From: Agapetus fuscipes | Taxonomy: Eukaryota > Arthropoda > Insecta > Trichoptera > Glossosomatidae | Length of the DNA stretch: 64,000 nt | NCBI GenBank assembly: GCA_951799405.1 | Contig: OX637350.1 | Span: forward strand, 6,433,852-6,497,851 | Direction: 5' to 3' | In this document: one piece after another, positions 1-10,716 of the stretch | Position numbering within the stretch: the first letter of the stretch is position 1 | Layout: each line of letters opens with the position of its first letter | Notes under the pieces: generated by a model | The model's input: only the letters and a program-made list of their open reading frames with translations | What the model was told of the DNA's origin: nothing | The model's database searches: none | Made by a program: the position numbers and the translations under genes

Positions 1-1043
1 CATACAAACCTTCAGTCAAAAAAATGTCTTTATAAGTACTTTAAATACCAAAGGCGCATATTCTCCTTGTTTATTATTTAAGAAACTTCAATTACACACA
101 CGGTTGTATGTGCGTTTTTAAGGGTCTACGATAACAAAATGTTATTTTTCTAAGCTATGTACGATACGCAAAAAAAAAACGTAGAAGGAAAATTTAGTTA
201 TATAAAAAGGTACCAGATAAAAAAGCAAATAGAATATAAAAGTTGCCAGTGTGGAAAATTTAAGAAAGTTGGCAGTGCGTGCCATCTATGATAAAGGGTA
301 CCTCGCAGCAGTCCGCCCTGGCCCGTCACCTCAGAAGCCCGCTGAAAGAGATATATCAATGAGCCGGCCGAGAAACCCCTTACTTTTATCTGCACTCCTG
401 TTAGGCAGTGTGTGCCGCCGCGAAACCAGTCCCTAAGCCACCCACGCCCAGAGACCATTTTCCCCCGGCAAGATCCCAGTTGACATTTTTCGCATCTCGA
501 GATATACCCCGTGCCGTAAGAGTCTCTCAATTGAAAAGATTTCGTCGGGTGATTCGCGAGAACCCGAGACAGATTTTGCATTCCCCACAACTTTCCTTTA
601 TCCCCGGTGCGAAAGAAAGAGATGACCGCATTCACTCACTCACTCTTCTGTATAGAGTAACCGCCGCTACCTTTGAGTTATAAATATAGAGGAGTAGAAA
701 CTTTTTTACGGCATTGATACATACTTTGGAGCACAGTTGTCCCCAGTCCTGTCAAAAACAACAATTTAAAATCATGTTTTTACATTTGAAATCCTGTATT
801 TTCTTGCTTTTCTTGTATGACTTTTAAGTTTAAAAACTGACAAAATTACTGATTAAAAGATTTATAAAACGTACGCACAATGTTACGTACGCGCAGGAAT
901 GAATATCAATGCTGCCAACATTCTAGAAATATTTCTGAGTAGTATCCAAGTTTTTTGTAAACAACTAAATGACACAGTGAAGATCTTTGTTCTCTTTCTT
1001 ACTTAGGACCATTTTCGTAAGTAAGTTGAAACATAATATATAT
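1..1043. other. Unique AT-rich intronic/intergenic DNA
   Basis: No gene is seen. Several short overlapping open frames lie at about 200-680, where the sequence is less AT-rich, but their translations are low-complexity, resemble no family I know and overlap on both strands. Nothing here matches the repeat families found elsewhere in the window. Confidence 0.5.
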
Positions 1044-1350
1044 GGACCGGTCCTTAGTCCGTAGTGGCAACACTTCGGACTCGTAAATGGAAGGTTGTGG
1101 ATTCGGATCCCGGCGGAGCACAAAAATATACCATTTATATTTCGAATGTGCTCTTCGCTGGGTTGAAATATTCATAAACCTTTACCAATGACCGGTCACC
1201 AAAGGTCCATCCAGCCTTACAGCAACTGGGTCTTGCTTGAGTATTGGCGCTTTGTAGCGACGACCAAGCTCGTACACCTCTGCGGCACTACAACAAGTGT
1301 CATAGACCCCTAGAGTCTTTAGAATCTAGGGAGTCTCCCGCACAGGATTT
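1044..1350 (+). repeat. tRNA-headed SINE-like repeat, family C
   Basis: The element starts with GGACCGGTCC and has a tRNA-like A-box region (around 1053-1072) and a B-box-like GGATTCGGATCCC near 1098-1110. A body follows that contains CCGGTCACCAAAGGTCCATC. The same order is found reversed at 19501-19722 and, decayed, at 23062-23192. A pol III-transcribed SINE origin is inferred from the two boxes. The anticodon arm does not fold as in a working tRNA, so it is not called a tRNA gene. Confidence 0.6.
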
Positions 1351-1401
1351 CTTAAAAAAAAATATATATATATAATGTCAAATTTCGTTAACATAATTTC
1401 T

Positions 1402-1746
1402 TAATTGTACATTGAAGCTTTCACGGCCGGTTCTTGTTAACACAACAATCACGTTTTTCGGGCGATGTAGCCGTGGTCTGTTAGATTCTTTCCAGACAGT
1501 TTCGCCAATCGCTCGTTTCGGGCATTATCAGCGGTTGGCTAGTCGCTGTGATCTTCTTACAGGAACTGCTGTACTGAGTACAGCAGACTCCAGTACAGCA
1601 GTTCTTGTAAGAAGATCACAGCGACTAGCCAACCGCTGATAATGCCCATCGGAGCAATGAGTGAAACTGTCCGGAAATAATCTACCAGACCACATCTACA
1701 TAGCCTGAAAAAAGTGATTGTTGCGTCAACATAATTTCTAGTCCAC
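1402..1746. mobile_element. Fold-back element FB-1
   Basis: Two inverted arms of about 155 bp (roughly 1424-1576 and 1591-1746) flank a 14-bp spacer. The inner 57 bp of the arms are nearly identical (one mismatch). The outer parts are diverged but still align (CAACAATCAC...TGTAGCCGTGGTCTG against its complement). The arms contain a CAGTTTCGCC...GGGCATTATCAGCGG core of the type often seen with Penelope-like elements; that link is inference. A 16-bp direct repeat CGTYAACATAATTTCT (1386-1401 and 1724-1739, one mismatch) may be a target duplication, although its right copy lies inside the arm homology. Confidence 0.6.
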
Positions 1747-1973
1747 AGATACCATAATAAAATGGCCGCTACTTCCTGCGCGCCCAGTACACGGATATAA
1801 ATTTATTTAGGTATTTACTCACACGGAAAGCACATATTAACAGTAATCAAACAATTCCATGTTATTTAATACAAACTCCGTGTTTTTTTTTTTGTGTCGG
1901 AATATCGCAAACATTCTCTTATATTTAAAAAAAATGTGTAACATCATTTTAATAAATTTTTGTGTTTTAATAT
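1747..1973. other. AT-rich spacer
   Basis: Short AT-rich stretch between the fold-back element and the LTR-like relic. No gene or repeat is recognised. Confidence 0.4.
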
Positions 1974-2340
1974 TGTTATGTTTTTCGGGTTCAAATATTT
2001 TGCAAATTAAAAACTGGTTTTCTTCTAGGGTGTTTATTTCACAGTTAGATTTATTTTTTACAGCTTACATTTATTTTCACAATTCACATTTGTTTATTTT
2101 ACAGATGGTTTAGGTTCACTTGTACTGTTTTAGTGTTTAGAAGCAGAGTGTCGTAGGATGACTGCGCTGCCTGTAAGCTGTTCGCGGCTTATATGACTTG
2201 AAGGTAGAGGCTTCTAGAGGTCAATTTTGCCGGAACCTTCTCGAAGAATCTTCCAAAAGCTTCGAGTAGATAATTATGATGATTTCTAGTTACTTCCTTA
2301 TAATATCTCTTTACCCTAGGTGCTTATAATAATTAATCGT
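1974..2340 (-). repeat. Possible decayed LTR relic
   Basis: The left end TGTTATGTTTTTCGGGTTC resembles the terminus of the solo LTR at 4701. It is followed by the same kind of spaced TTTATTTTACA units (2028-2105; AATAAA signals on the minus strand) and a GC-richer part holding a minus-strand ATATAA box near 2191. No right terminus or target duplication could be fixed, so this is a weak call. Confidence 0.3.
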
Positions 2341-2354
2341 ACTTATATACTTAT

Positions 2355-2693
2355 ATATGGCGGCTAATCTGCAATGCTGATTTGTAATGTTGGTTTATTA
2401 GTTTGCTACATTTTTTGCATAATAAATTTTTGACTTTTTTTGTATAGATTTATTTTTTAAGGTTTTGTTGTTGTACCCATACTGTAAAAAATGGTTCACT
2501 TTGCCAATGTCACCCCTGTTTCAGGGAATGTCGGCAAGAGTTGTAGGGCTTATGTTCATTTGAGTTTGGATTTTATTTGTAAGTACACAATCAGCATTAT
2601 TGAACGCGAACTACACGTGTTTGTTTGTGGGCATACATCTGAGAGCTTTGAATGAATATATCCTTGCAACTTAGATTATGGATTTATTATAGA
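2355..2693 (+). mobile_element. LINE 3' end: C-terminal stub plus HP3 3' UTR
   Basis: ATGGCGGCTAATCTGC...TGTAATGTTGG (2357-2396) matches the last codons of the LINE ORF at 20334-20358. An AT-rich spacer follows, then HP3 from CCCATACTGTAAAAAATGG (about 2477) to CTTGCAACTTAGATTATGG. The HP3 part is almost identical to 48786-49033; both carry the diagnostic GGGAATGTCGG and ACACAATCAGCAT, so they form one young subfamily. The first ~30 bp of the usual HP3 head is missing here. Confidence 0.65.
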
Positions 2694-3399
2694 TATACAA
2701 CTCCCATCAGCTACAAATGATATATTGACATGCATACCTAAATATTTATATGCATTTGCTATTTACATAACAATAAATTAATAGCGCCTGATAAATATAA
2801 AATCAAGTATTACTGCAATTTAAATTATGAACAATTTAATGATTTGAATACGGCAAAAATGTTTAATTTTCAATGTATGCAGTTAAATTTTGTTTTGTAA
2901 ATTTTGCCACAGTAAGATTTCTTTAATACAGCCTAAAGTACTTAAGGATTTAAAAAAATTAAGTATGACACTAAATACCATGCACGGTAAACAACTGTTT
3001 GTAACAAATCTAAGACGAATATGTAAGCTGCGTAGAAAATATATCCTTTGATTTTTTTACTAAAATCTGGCGAATATTTCAAGCCTGTTAATTAACGTTC
3101 ACCTTTTTTTCTTTTGTAGTTTAATCCCTACCATACTAATTAATACATTTTTTGAAAAAAACGATTAAGATTTAGGGTCTACACTGCAACTCTTGGTGCT
3201 TTTCTTTAGAAATCATCGTCGGCAATATGTGAGCTTGTGTGTGTGGAACACCTAACGAACAATATCAACTAATAACTTAATATAAAGTGGCTCCTGTAAA
3301 TTTTCCTCTTATATGGCGAAGCCTTAAATTTAGCGGCCCGCGCGTCCGCCGTAAGTTAGACACATTGCTCCTTACCTTAGACTACGTATGCCAACCTGG
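2694..3399. other. Unique AT-rich DNA
   Basis: No gene or known repeat is seen. The sequence is AT-rich with scattered T-runs and A-runs. Confidence 0.4.
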
Positions 3400-3715
3400 T
3401 ACCCATAGTATGAAACATCACGCTAAAACTCAACCAAAAATTGAAACAAAAGATGAACAGCGATTCTAGGGAGCGTATAAGTTTAAAATCATCCATAGTA
3501 TTACGGTAAGACTGAGTTTTAAACATATATTTGTGTACTGATTCTTCCAGTTACAAGTTCGTACCTTGCTTTAGACCACGTATGGAAACACGGTATTTCA
3601 AGTATATAATATCACATATAAACTCAACAAAAGAGTTAAGCAAAAAAATTACTGAAACACAAAGAGCGTTACTATTGAGCTTTTAAGTTTTAAAATGCTA
3701 CGGTTGGCTTTTACG
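3400..3715. repeat. Two decayed PAL-MITE-like copies
   Basis: Two adjacent stretches (about 3400-3525 and 3598-3715) each keep the order AAACTCAAC, a central GAGCGT motif and an inverted CTACGGTTG/GAGTTTTAAA arm typical of the PAL-MITE family. Arms are poorly paired and the ends cannot be fixed. The parallel layout suggests two old insertions or one duplicated copy. Confidence 0.3.
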
Positions 3716-4700
3716 TAGTTTCGGTACAGATACTTCTAGTTACGAGTTCGCTGATAATATACAAGTTACCTATACTGGCGAAACAAAGAGTTTCTCTTGA
3801 GAAGCGGGAAGTAGCTGGCTATAAAATAATTTAGCCGACGATTTTCGGTTTAGCGGCGCGGCGGTGGGGATCGTTATTTCTTTATGGTGCCTCATCCGAT
3901 GCTAGTATAAAATTTCCACAACCATAGCATTTTACTGAAAATGTAAAGAAACTTTAACCAACAGTTAATCCGTTGTTTTAGCTTCAATACATTTTTAATC
4001 AAAACTCTTTGTCTGAGTTGAAACTAAAATTTGAATACTTGGGTTCTGGAAGCTAGATACATGCTTTACTTCGCTGTGATGAGAACAATGTCTATAAGTG
4101 AACACTTTGAATAAACTGACAGTGAAGAAAATGGCGATCTAACATTTTTCAGCATCTGCATAATTTTAATGATTTTAATTAAATCCTCTGTGATTTGGCG
4201 ATTTTAATAACTAAAAGTTAGTTTGAATTACTCAATCAAATGTTGGAGAAGAGTTGTAAAATTGAACCAAGAAAGTTAATTAGTCCAGGTTTTAAGTTCA
4301 TTATAAAAGAGTTCAACAATCTTACTTTATTCGTAAATTTAGTCTTTAAACAAATATCTTTATTTTTTCAATGGTTCATTTTATTGTAGTTCTGTTTTTA
4401 TGTGTTTTAAACATCTCTCTTCTTTCCATAGTTGAATGGTAGATTACAAAAATACACAAAGTACTTATTTAAACTTTTATGAGGAGGTTATAAATATATA
4501 AAATATTGTTGTAAACAAATAAAAAGAGTAACATGCCATGCAGTTCACATGACACCCTCATTTCCACCATAAATTTTTGTATAAAGTCTTCTATAAAGGT
4601 ATTACGTACTATTCAAATTATAAGTCAACATATTATCTTGTTAAGTTTTTAATGACCTTTACAAAATCCAACTTGCGGTGCTAAAACCCGTTTATAGTAG
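3716..4700. other. Unique AT-rich DNA
   Basis: No gene, RNA or repeat is recognised. The last four bases, GTAG (4697-4700), are the left target-site duplication of the solo LTR. Confidence 0.4.
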
Positions 4701-5155
4701 TGTTACGTTTTTCCTTAGGGTTCTTTTAATTAAAACACAAGTTTAACACAAGTTAGCCATACAGTTTATTTACACAGACTTTCTTACAATAGATTTATTT
4801 TAACAGACTTATTCTAACAGATTTATTTTAACACACTTATTTATTTCGTACAGATTACATTTATTTTACACCATATTGGTCGCCCTAGTAACTAGATACT
4901 CCTCTGTGTGAGTGCTTCGAAGACTGACTCGCTTCAGCCGATTGTCGCCCTTCTTATAGCGGAACCTAGGGGCCATTCCGGCCTGCCCTAGAAAGTTCCA
5001 CTACCACAATTGTATAGACGATTCTGGACATATTTATTTCATGAAGAGTCCATTTCCTACCTACATACACACCTTACAATTACAATCGTCTGGGCTAGAA
5101 CATTCTCTCAAAACACACGCACACCAACAAACATCTACCAGTGTATTTCGTTACA
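4701..5155 (-). mobile_element. Solo LTR, Gypsy-like
   Basis: The 455-bp unit begins TGTTACG and ends CGTTACA, so its termini are inverted. It is flanked by an exact 4-bp duplication GTAG (4697-4700 and 5156-5159). On the minus strand a TATAAGAAGGGC box lies at 4947-4958. It is followed by an AGTCAGTCTTCG initiator-like region and then several AATAAA signals within repeated TTATTTTAACA units (about 4765-4870). This order of promoter, start region and polyadenylation signal is what an LTR shows. No internal gag-pol lies on either side, so recombination between two LTRs probably removed it. The 4-bp duplication favours Gypsy/Ty3, but without pol the superfamily is inference. Confidence 0.72.
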
Positions 5156-5159
5156 GTAG

Positions 5160-6974
5160 AAATATTCTTTAGATCTTATTTAAGAACCGTTTATTTACGT
5201 CAGCCATTCAGGTAAGCATTGATTTGACTGTTTTCTATGACTTTCTCGTCCTTTGCAACCACACGCACATTTAGTTCAGAGAACACGACAAGATTTGAAT
5301 TGTTCATGTAAAACCTTTACACACGTTTCATAATAATTTTTAAATGGAAAATACAAACTATAAACAACTTAATTTTTAATGTTACAGTCTACAAATTGAG
5401 TTATCATTTCATAATAGCTTCAAAAGAAAAATCCCCCAACAAGCGTGTTACCCATATTTTTCCACCCTCTTCATAAATCGCAGTCTTCATCATTTGCGCT
5501 GGCGGAGCCTGCAGTCTGTATTGGTGTGTATTTGGTGTTGCGAAATGGCTAATAATTTCCTGCATTACATTCTGTACACCCTGTCCCGCAGGATTTGCAC
5601 GTCGCTGTAAGTGTTTGTGCATGAGGGAGAACAGGCTAAAGAGGCTAGGGGAAAACCACCCCACAGCATGGCACTCCAAAGACTAGATTGGCTTGCGGGC
5701 GACTCAACAACCTCTCTCTCGCTCTCTGTGCTTTTAGTTGGTACTTTTCCACGGCAAACTTTAAGTTTTCGCTTAAATTAATCGCCTCCAGAAATAAATA
5801 TCTCATTATGGTGATTAGAGAGGTTTTTTGGAAGGGCGCTGAGAAGATAAGTGGATGCATCTTGCGCATTTTAGGGGCAGAACTAAGTCACTAAGGGTGC
5901 CAAAATAAAACTATTAAACTAATGACTAACTGTGAGTACTGTTTTATTACTTTCTGTGGAGTGAATGAGAAGTTTTAATCCCTTATTTTATGTTGAGACA
6001 TTCGTAGTGTTTTATTCCAACATTTTTCTAAGGGATTCAAAGAAGTATTTTTGGGAACAACAAAGTAGGTAATTGAAATATTTTGAAGAAACATTGAAAA
6101 TATATAAATGAACTTATTTAATTTTATATGACTGGTCACGTATTGCACCCTCCGCGTGACTGAGCTGATATTAAGAGTATATTATTAATATAATTGTTTC
6201 ATATGAAATGCAAATGGCAACAAAAAAAAATGATGTAGAAAGCTTTAAGTGAATAAAAAACCATAATTCTTAAATTTTACTGCAATCATAAAAAATATAC
6301 CCCGTTCCAATATTGCATCCATCGATGATGTGCATAAACAAATATATGTTTTCAAGGTACCTGCGCAAAAAATCTGATTTCAAAATGCAGAAATTCAGTT
6401 TGCACCCCAGGTGGAAAATTCTGGATGCAATGATGCACGTATTGCTTTCCACATTTATTCATCGTAAAATCTTTTAGGCGTCGCTCCTCTCAGCTCGTCC
6501 ATTCAAGCGCCAAACCAAACGAGGCGATGACGTATTTGCGCAAATAAATATAATACAACGTGGACTACATTTCCGACAAACATGTACCTTGTTGTATAAA
6601 GTAGGGAAAATTTCACTTTGAAATAACATTAAACATGCTTCCGATAACGAAAACATAATGATTGAAAATAGTTGTTTTTTCAGTGAAAGGTAAAAATAAA
6701 CGATTGATTGCTTTATATCGTTTTAGAATCTATTCATTACCAAGAACTGAAGTAATTTTTCTCCACTCACACTTTGTAATTATGATTGATTTGCTAGCAC
6801 TTTTTCCAAAGGTTCTTTGAGTGACCTGAACAGGAAGAAATTCTGAATTAACCTTTAACATATATCTTCAATTGAATGTTAATATTTTTATTTATTTCAT
6901 CTCTTTTTTCACCACGATAATTCTCTCTTTTTACATGTTTTTTTACAACTTAATTCACTGCAAAGGTATATTCC
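5160..6974. other. Unique DNA with one unexplained minus-strand ORF
   Basis: No recognised gene. A 91-codon frame on the minus strand at 5404-5679 has a mixed, protein-like composition (ANPAGQGVQNVMQEI...) and a possible acceptor (TTACAG) inside it, but matches no family I know. The rest is AT-rich. Confidence 0.4.
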
Positions 6975-7235
6975 TAAAATCTAAATCTAAATCTAAACTG
7001 CAAAGATATGTATCATTTGAGATTCATATCAAATGCATTCCCACAAGCAGACATGCATAATTTTGCGCTTACACATGCTGCATGTGGACCTACAATATAA
7101 AAACCCCAATCTCAAATGAACATAAGCCCTGCAATTCTTGCCGACCTTCCCTGAAGCAGGGGTGACATTGGCAAAGTGAACCATTTTTTACAGTATGGTT
7201 GGTCAGCCGCATACCAACCTATCAGTCAAGGAGTA
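6975..7235 (-). mobile_element. HP3 repeat (LINE 3' UTR)
   Basis: Full-length copy read on the minus strand, from the head ATAGGTTGGTATGCGGCTGACC (complement of about 7203-7224) to TTTGCAGTTTAGATTTAGA. Its tail is a short TTTAGA repeat, shared with 27168-27274 and 37114-37372, which marks a subfamily. It faces the copy at 7333 head to head. Confidence 0.8.
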
Positions 7236-7332
7236 CAAGCAATTAATACAATCAAATATATAAAACAAATAAATTCTAAGCAATTAAACAGTAAAAAATT
7301 AAAATTATTCCTCATAATCAATAATCATATAT

Positions 7333-7557
7333 CCACCCATACTGTAAAAAATGGTTCACTTTGCCAATGTCACCCCTGTTTCAGAGAAGGTCGGCAAGAG
7401 TTGCAGGGCTTATGTTCATTTGAGATTGGGTTTTTTATATTGTAGGTCCACATGCGGCATGTGTGAGCGCGAAATTATGCGTGTCTGCTTGTGGGAATGC
7501 ATTTAATATGAATTTCAAATGATACATATCTTTGCAGCTTAGATTTAGATTTAGATA
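7333..7557 (+). mobile_element. HP3 repeat (LINE 3' UTR), hairpin well preserved
   Basis: Starts at CCACCCATACTG and ends in AGATTTAGATTTAGATA. The 3' half folds as AGTTGCA (7399-7405) with TGCAGCT (7533-7539), CATTTGAGATT (7417-7427) with AATTTCAAATG (7511-7521), and CCACATGCGG (7448-7457) with CTGCTTGTGG (7485-7494). It lies about 100 bp from an inverted copy (6975-7235), so a transcript through both could form a long duplex. Confidence 0.8.
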
Positions 7558-7944
7558 TATTATCTTTAAGTTTAAATCAGTGTGCATACTATTACGCCAG
7601 TCATTGATGTTTGTATTGACTTTGTTAGCTTTGAGCCGTTTGTCTTTAGGCTGATAATTATGTTTCACTTTAATCGATCCCGTGCTCCGCTAGCCTCATC
7701 TTTAGCATAGCGTTTACATAACTCACGGCAACTTTCCGTTCCAGCTACCAGGCGACCATGAGATGCGGGATGTGCATCACGGGAACCAACGCTATGCAAA
7801 GCCGCACATTTGCATCTATGTGCAAAGTTTGCCCACTTGCCCTTTTGCATTGTGACTAAACAAGGTGATAAAACAGAGCTGCCGCGGGTTTTGTCGCGAC
7901 GCGGTATCAGGGTATCAGGACCCGACGAGGATAAACTCCTCACA
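7558..7944. other. Unexplained GC-richer unique interval
   Basis: 7670-7930 is clearly GC-richer than its surroundings and contains a 92-codon minus-strand frame with several Cys and Arg residues. No domain is recognised and no convincing splice sites flank it. It could be a decayed transposon segment or conserved non-coding DNA. Confidence 0.35.
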
Positions 7945-8090
7945 CCATATACAATACCAAACTCTACGTTAAAACTCTACCGCAGCGTTAAATAAAGATC
8001 TACAAAAACACTAACCCTCACTAGATGTGATGTTTTAGTTTACATTTACTTTTGGTTGAGTTTAAACGTTAGTTTTTATACTTGGAGTAC
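7945..8090. repeat. PAL-MITE copy
   Basis: Inverted arms AACTCTACGTTAAAACTC... and ...GAGTTTAAACGTTAG surround a core CTCACTAGATGTGATG. The right end is TTATACTTGGAGT. The arms are imperfect but clearly complementary along most of their length. Confidence 0.65.
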
Positions 8091-9298
8091 AGAGCCATGC
8101 TACTAACAGCTAGCCAGAATACCAGGAGCAAAGCGAATATAGGAGGTAGATAGTTAGCGTGGTAACACGTGAAGACCATTGTGCTGTGATATCGTCGCTT
8201 CTGCTGCCCTGTTAGACGACATGAAGACGTGGCCATTTTAATGATTTGTGAGATTGTATGTATGTAGAATACGTATGAAGTTTATAAATAAAATGACGGA
8301 AACAAGATCTTGGTTCCCTTTATATTTCATTTATCACATATTTTGGCACTTGCTTTGCAAAGAGCATTAGAAATAAACTCTAAAGACAATATCAAACTCC
8401 CATATATTGCACTTCATAACCAGCCTCTTGCAACGCGTTTTCGTGGAAGACCTCCTCAAAGGTGGAAAGGTAGTTGGGATTTTAAAACCTACATCACAGG
8501 AAAAGCAACTCCTGAAGAAACATACTTAACTGGTCTATCATAAAGGATGAAGAAAATAAATTAAAATAGAAAAACTACGCCGCATTCATAGTATAACTTT
8601 GCGTTTCAATTTTATTTTTCACTGAAAATAATATGAACGAGAGAGTGGAAACTTATTTAATATAAGATCAGCGGTGAATCTGTGCAACTTTTGTTATTAT
8701 TCGTTTACGCTCTCAAAGAAGAGATTAACTGCCTTAAAAAATAATAATATCGAACAAAAAATACACGGGACTTCAAAACCAATTTGATTTCGACAGAGGA
8801 AAGAAGTTGGGGGACGGTGTTTTTTTTTTGTTTTGGACGCGGTGAAAAAATACAACTTTTCTTTCGCGACGCATTTTAATAGTATGTTAATCACTTGGAC
8901 TCTTTTTGAATTTCACCGCGGCTAATCTCAAACATGCAAGACTGAAACTTTTTTAATGCCTTTTGTTTGGTCCTCCGCGCAAAGTTTGCTTTTGTGTGTA
9001 AAGTGCGGGGGGCGGAGCTTTGGACGGGGGAGGGGCGGGTGGGCGGAGCCTTCCCGAGGTAAAAAAAAAACTAATTATTCGAATCTAGTCTAATCTATTC
9101 GGGTAAATCTAATATATACAGAAGAAGACGCACGGTATTATCCTTGGATTTTTTTTCAATTTAAATTTATTAAAAGCAAAGCTGTTAAAGATGGAACTCG
9201 GTGCTTTTTTTGGGGGTAAGGTAACCTATATAATTATGATAATAAAGTTTCGTACAAATCAAGTCTAAATAAATTTTATTATTATACTCTGCATTTCA
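8091..9298. other. Unique DNA with a GC/purine-rich tract
   Basis: No gene is supported. A 77-codon plus frame at 8310-8543 contains RGRPPQRW, a motif type seen near LINE C-termini, but nothing else aligns. 9000-9060 is a G-rich run (CGGGGGGCGGAGC..., GGGGGAGGGGCGGG), unusual for this AT-rich window and a possible G-quadruplex-forming stretch. Confidence 0.4.
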
Positions 9299-9643
9299 TT
9301 CCTTGAATTATAGGTTGGTATGAGGCTGACCACCTATACTGTACAAAATAGTTCACTTTACCAATGTCACCCCTGTTTCAGGGAAGGTCTGCAAAAGTTG
9401 CAGGGTTGCAATTACTATATATTACATAAAGATTCATATGACATGCATTTCCATTGGCAGTCATGTATAAGTACACATTTACGCATGCCGCATGTAGACT
9501 TACAACATAAAAAAAACAATGTAAAATGAATATAAGCTCTGCAACTCCGGGCGACCTTCCCTGAAACAGGAGTGACATTTGCAAAGTGAATTTTTTTTTA
9601 CAGCATAAGTGGATAGCTTCATGCCAACCTATTAGTCAAGGAA
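9299..9643. mobile_element. Fold-back pair of HP3 repeats, tail to tail
   Basis: A plus-strand HP3 head (TTCCTTGAATTATAGGTTGG, 9299 to about 9403) runs directly into a minus-strand HP3 copy (about 9404-9643) ending in CCAACCTATTAGTCAAGGAA. The switch lies at GTTGCAGGG/TTGCAATT, which is exactly the base of the HP3 hairpin (AGTTGCA pairs with TTGCAACT). The result is a 345-bp unit with the same head at both ends. Confidence 0.75.
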
Positions 9644-9992
9644 CTTTCTTTGATTGCTTTTTTCAAATAGATTTACCGAGGCGTGTTTTCATAGCTCGAA
9701 CCCATTTCTACAAGTTCTGTCAAACATATTTTAATACAAAGAGTAAGAAGAAAAGATATGCAATTTTTGTGTCTTAATTAAACAGCAGACACGCTGCAAT
9801 TAGAGGCAGCTGGATTGCCGTCAATCTTCATGAGTGGAAGACCATGCAACCAATATTCGTCCTTTCCAAAGGGCCATTACATCTTATTGAGCCGCTGGGT
9901 GTGATTCCGTACCGCACGGAGCTCGGTTCGCCGACTGGCTAATTGTAGCAAACGATTTAAGGTGAGCATTGGCTTTGTTCCACAGGCTCAGC
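9644..9992. other. Unique interval of mixed composition
   Basis: No gene. 9780-9975 is less AT-rich than its flanks and contains homeobox-like cores such as GCTAATTGTAG and GCAATTAGAG. It may be conserved non-coding intron sequence, which only comparison with relatives can show. Confidence 0.3.
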
Positions 9993-10122
9993 GCCTCAAG
10001 TATAAAATTTACTATTCAAAATCAACCACAGCATCAACCAAAATTAAAGGAGCGTCTTCTAGTGAGCGTTAAACTTTTGGTGAAACAATACTTTTGCGTT
10101 TAAACGTAAAGTTTCATACTTA
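9993..10122. repeat. PAL-MITE copy
   Basis: Starts CCTCAAGTATAAAA, has AATCAACCACAGCATCAACC in the left arm, the core CTTCTAGTGAGCGTT and the right arm TTTGCGTTTAAACGTAAAG. The right end CATACTTAG is decayed. Confidence 0.65.
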
Positions 10123-10574
10123 GCTTCGTATAAATATCTAGTGAAACTCATAGCATGAAGTGCACTAGATTTGGAGTGTAATTGCCTTGTTATACGGCTG
10201 TTTTGGTTCTGTCTGGACGATTAGCAATGCCACCAGGTGTCATTTCACATTGAAATGAATGTCTAATTTTAGCATATTTTGCGTGAAATATCGGAGAAAC
10301 GTTTTGGATTTAGCTTTTGATTAGATTTCCCTCCGTAGAACTAGAAAACTTTATTTCTTCACTGAAAGTCTTACTGGTTGAAGTTCACCTGTCATTTACA
10401 AAAAATAAGAACATGCAGTAACGAGAAATCTTACTAAAATCAAAACGATTGGTGTCACAGCACCGTCTATATTTATCCTATGTTTCATATATTATTTGTA
10501 TTATATTTTAACCTGTGTATAATTTATCTTAGTTACAAAGATAATTCAATGAAATTTAAGGCCACGCCTACAAT
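10123..10574. other. Unique AT-rich DNA
   Basis: No gene or repeat is recognised. Confidence 0.4.
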
Positions 10575-10716
10575 ACCGCATAATGTGTACTTATATAACT
10601 CAAACCCGAACTTCCAATTATCTATCTTCAAACATCTTTAAAGCAGGGATGAGTTTAGCAAAATTGAATAATTTTTTCACAGTATTATGTCTCAAACCAA
10701 CCGATAAATTAAGGAA
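10575..10716 (-). repeat. Degenerate HP3 relic
   Basis: AAAGCAGGGATGAGTTTAGC, AATAATTTTTTCACAGTATT and AAACCAACCGATAAATTAAGG keep the order of the HP3 head on the minus strand with many substitutions. It is one of the oldest copies in the window. Confidence 0.5.

Noticed and set aside
198..683. Three overlapping open frames of 61-145 codons
   Set aside because: They overlap on both strands, have no recognisable domain and no splice or promoter context.
7665..7943. 92-codon minus-strand frame rich in Cys/Arg
   Set aside because: No known family and no splice sites. Kept only as a GC-rich interval.
8310..8543. 77-codon frame with RGRPPQRW
   Set aside because: The short motif alone is not enough to call a LINE end; the flanking residues do not align with any LINE C-terminus I know.
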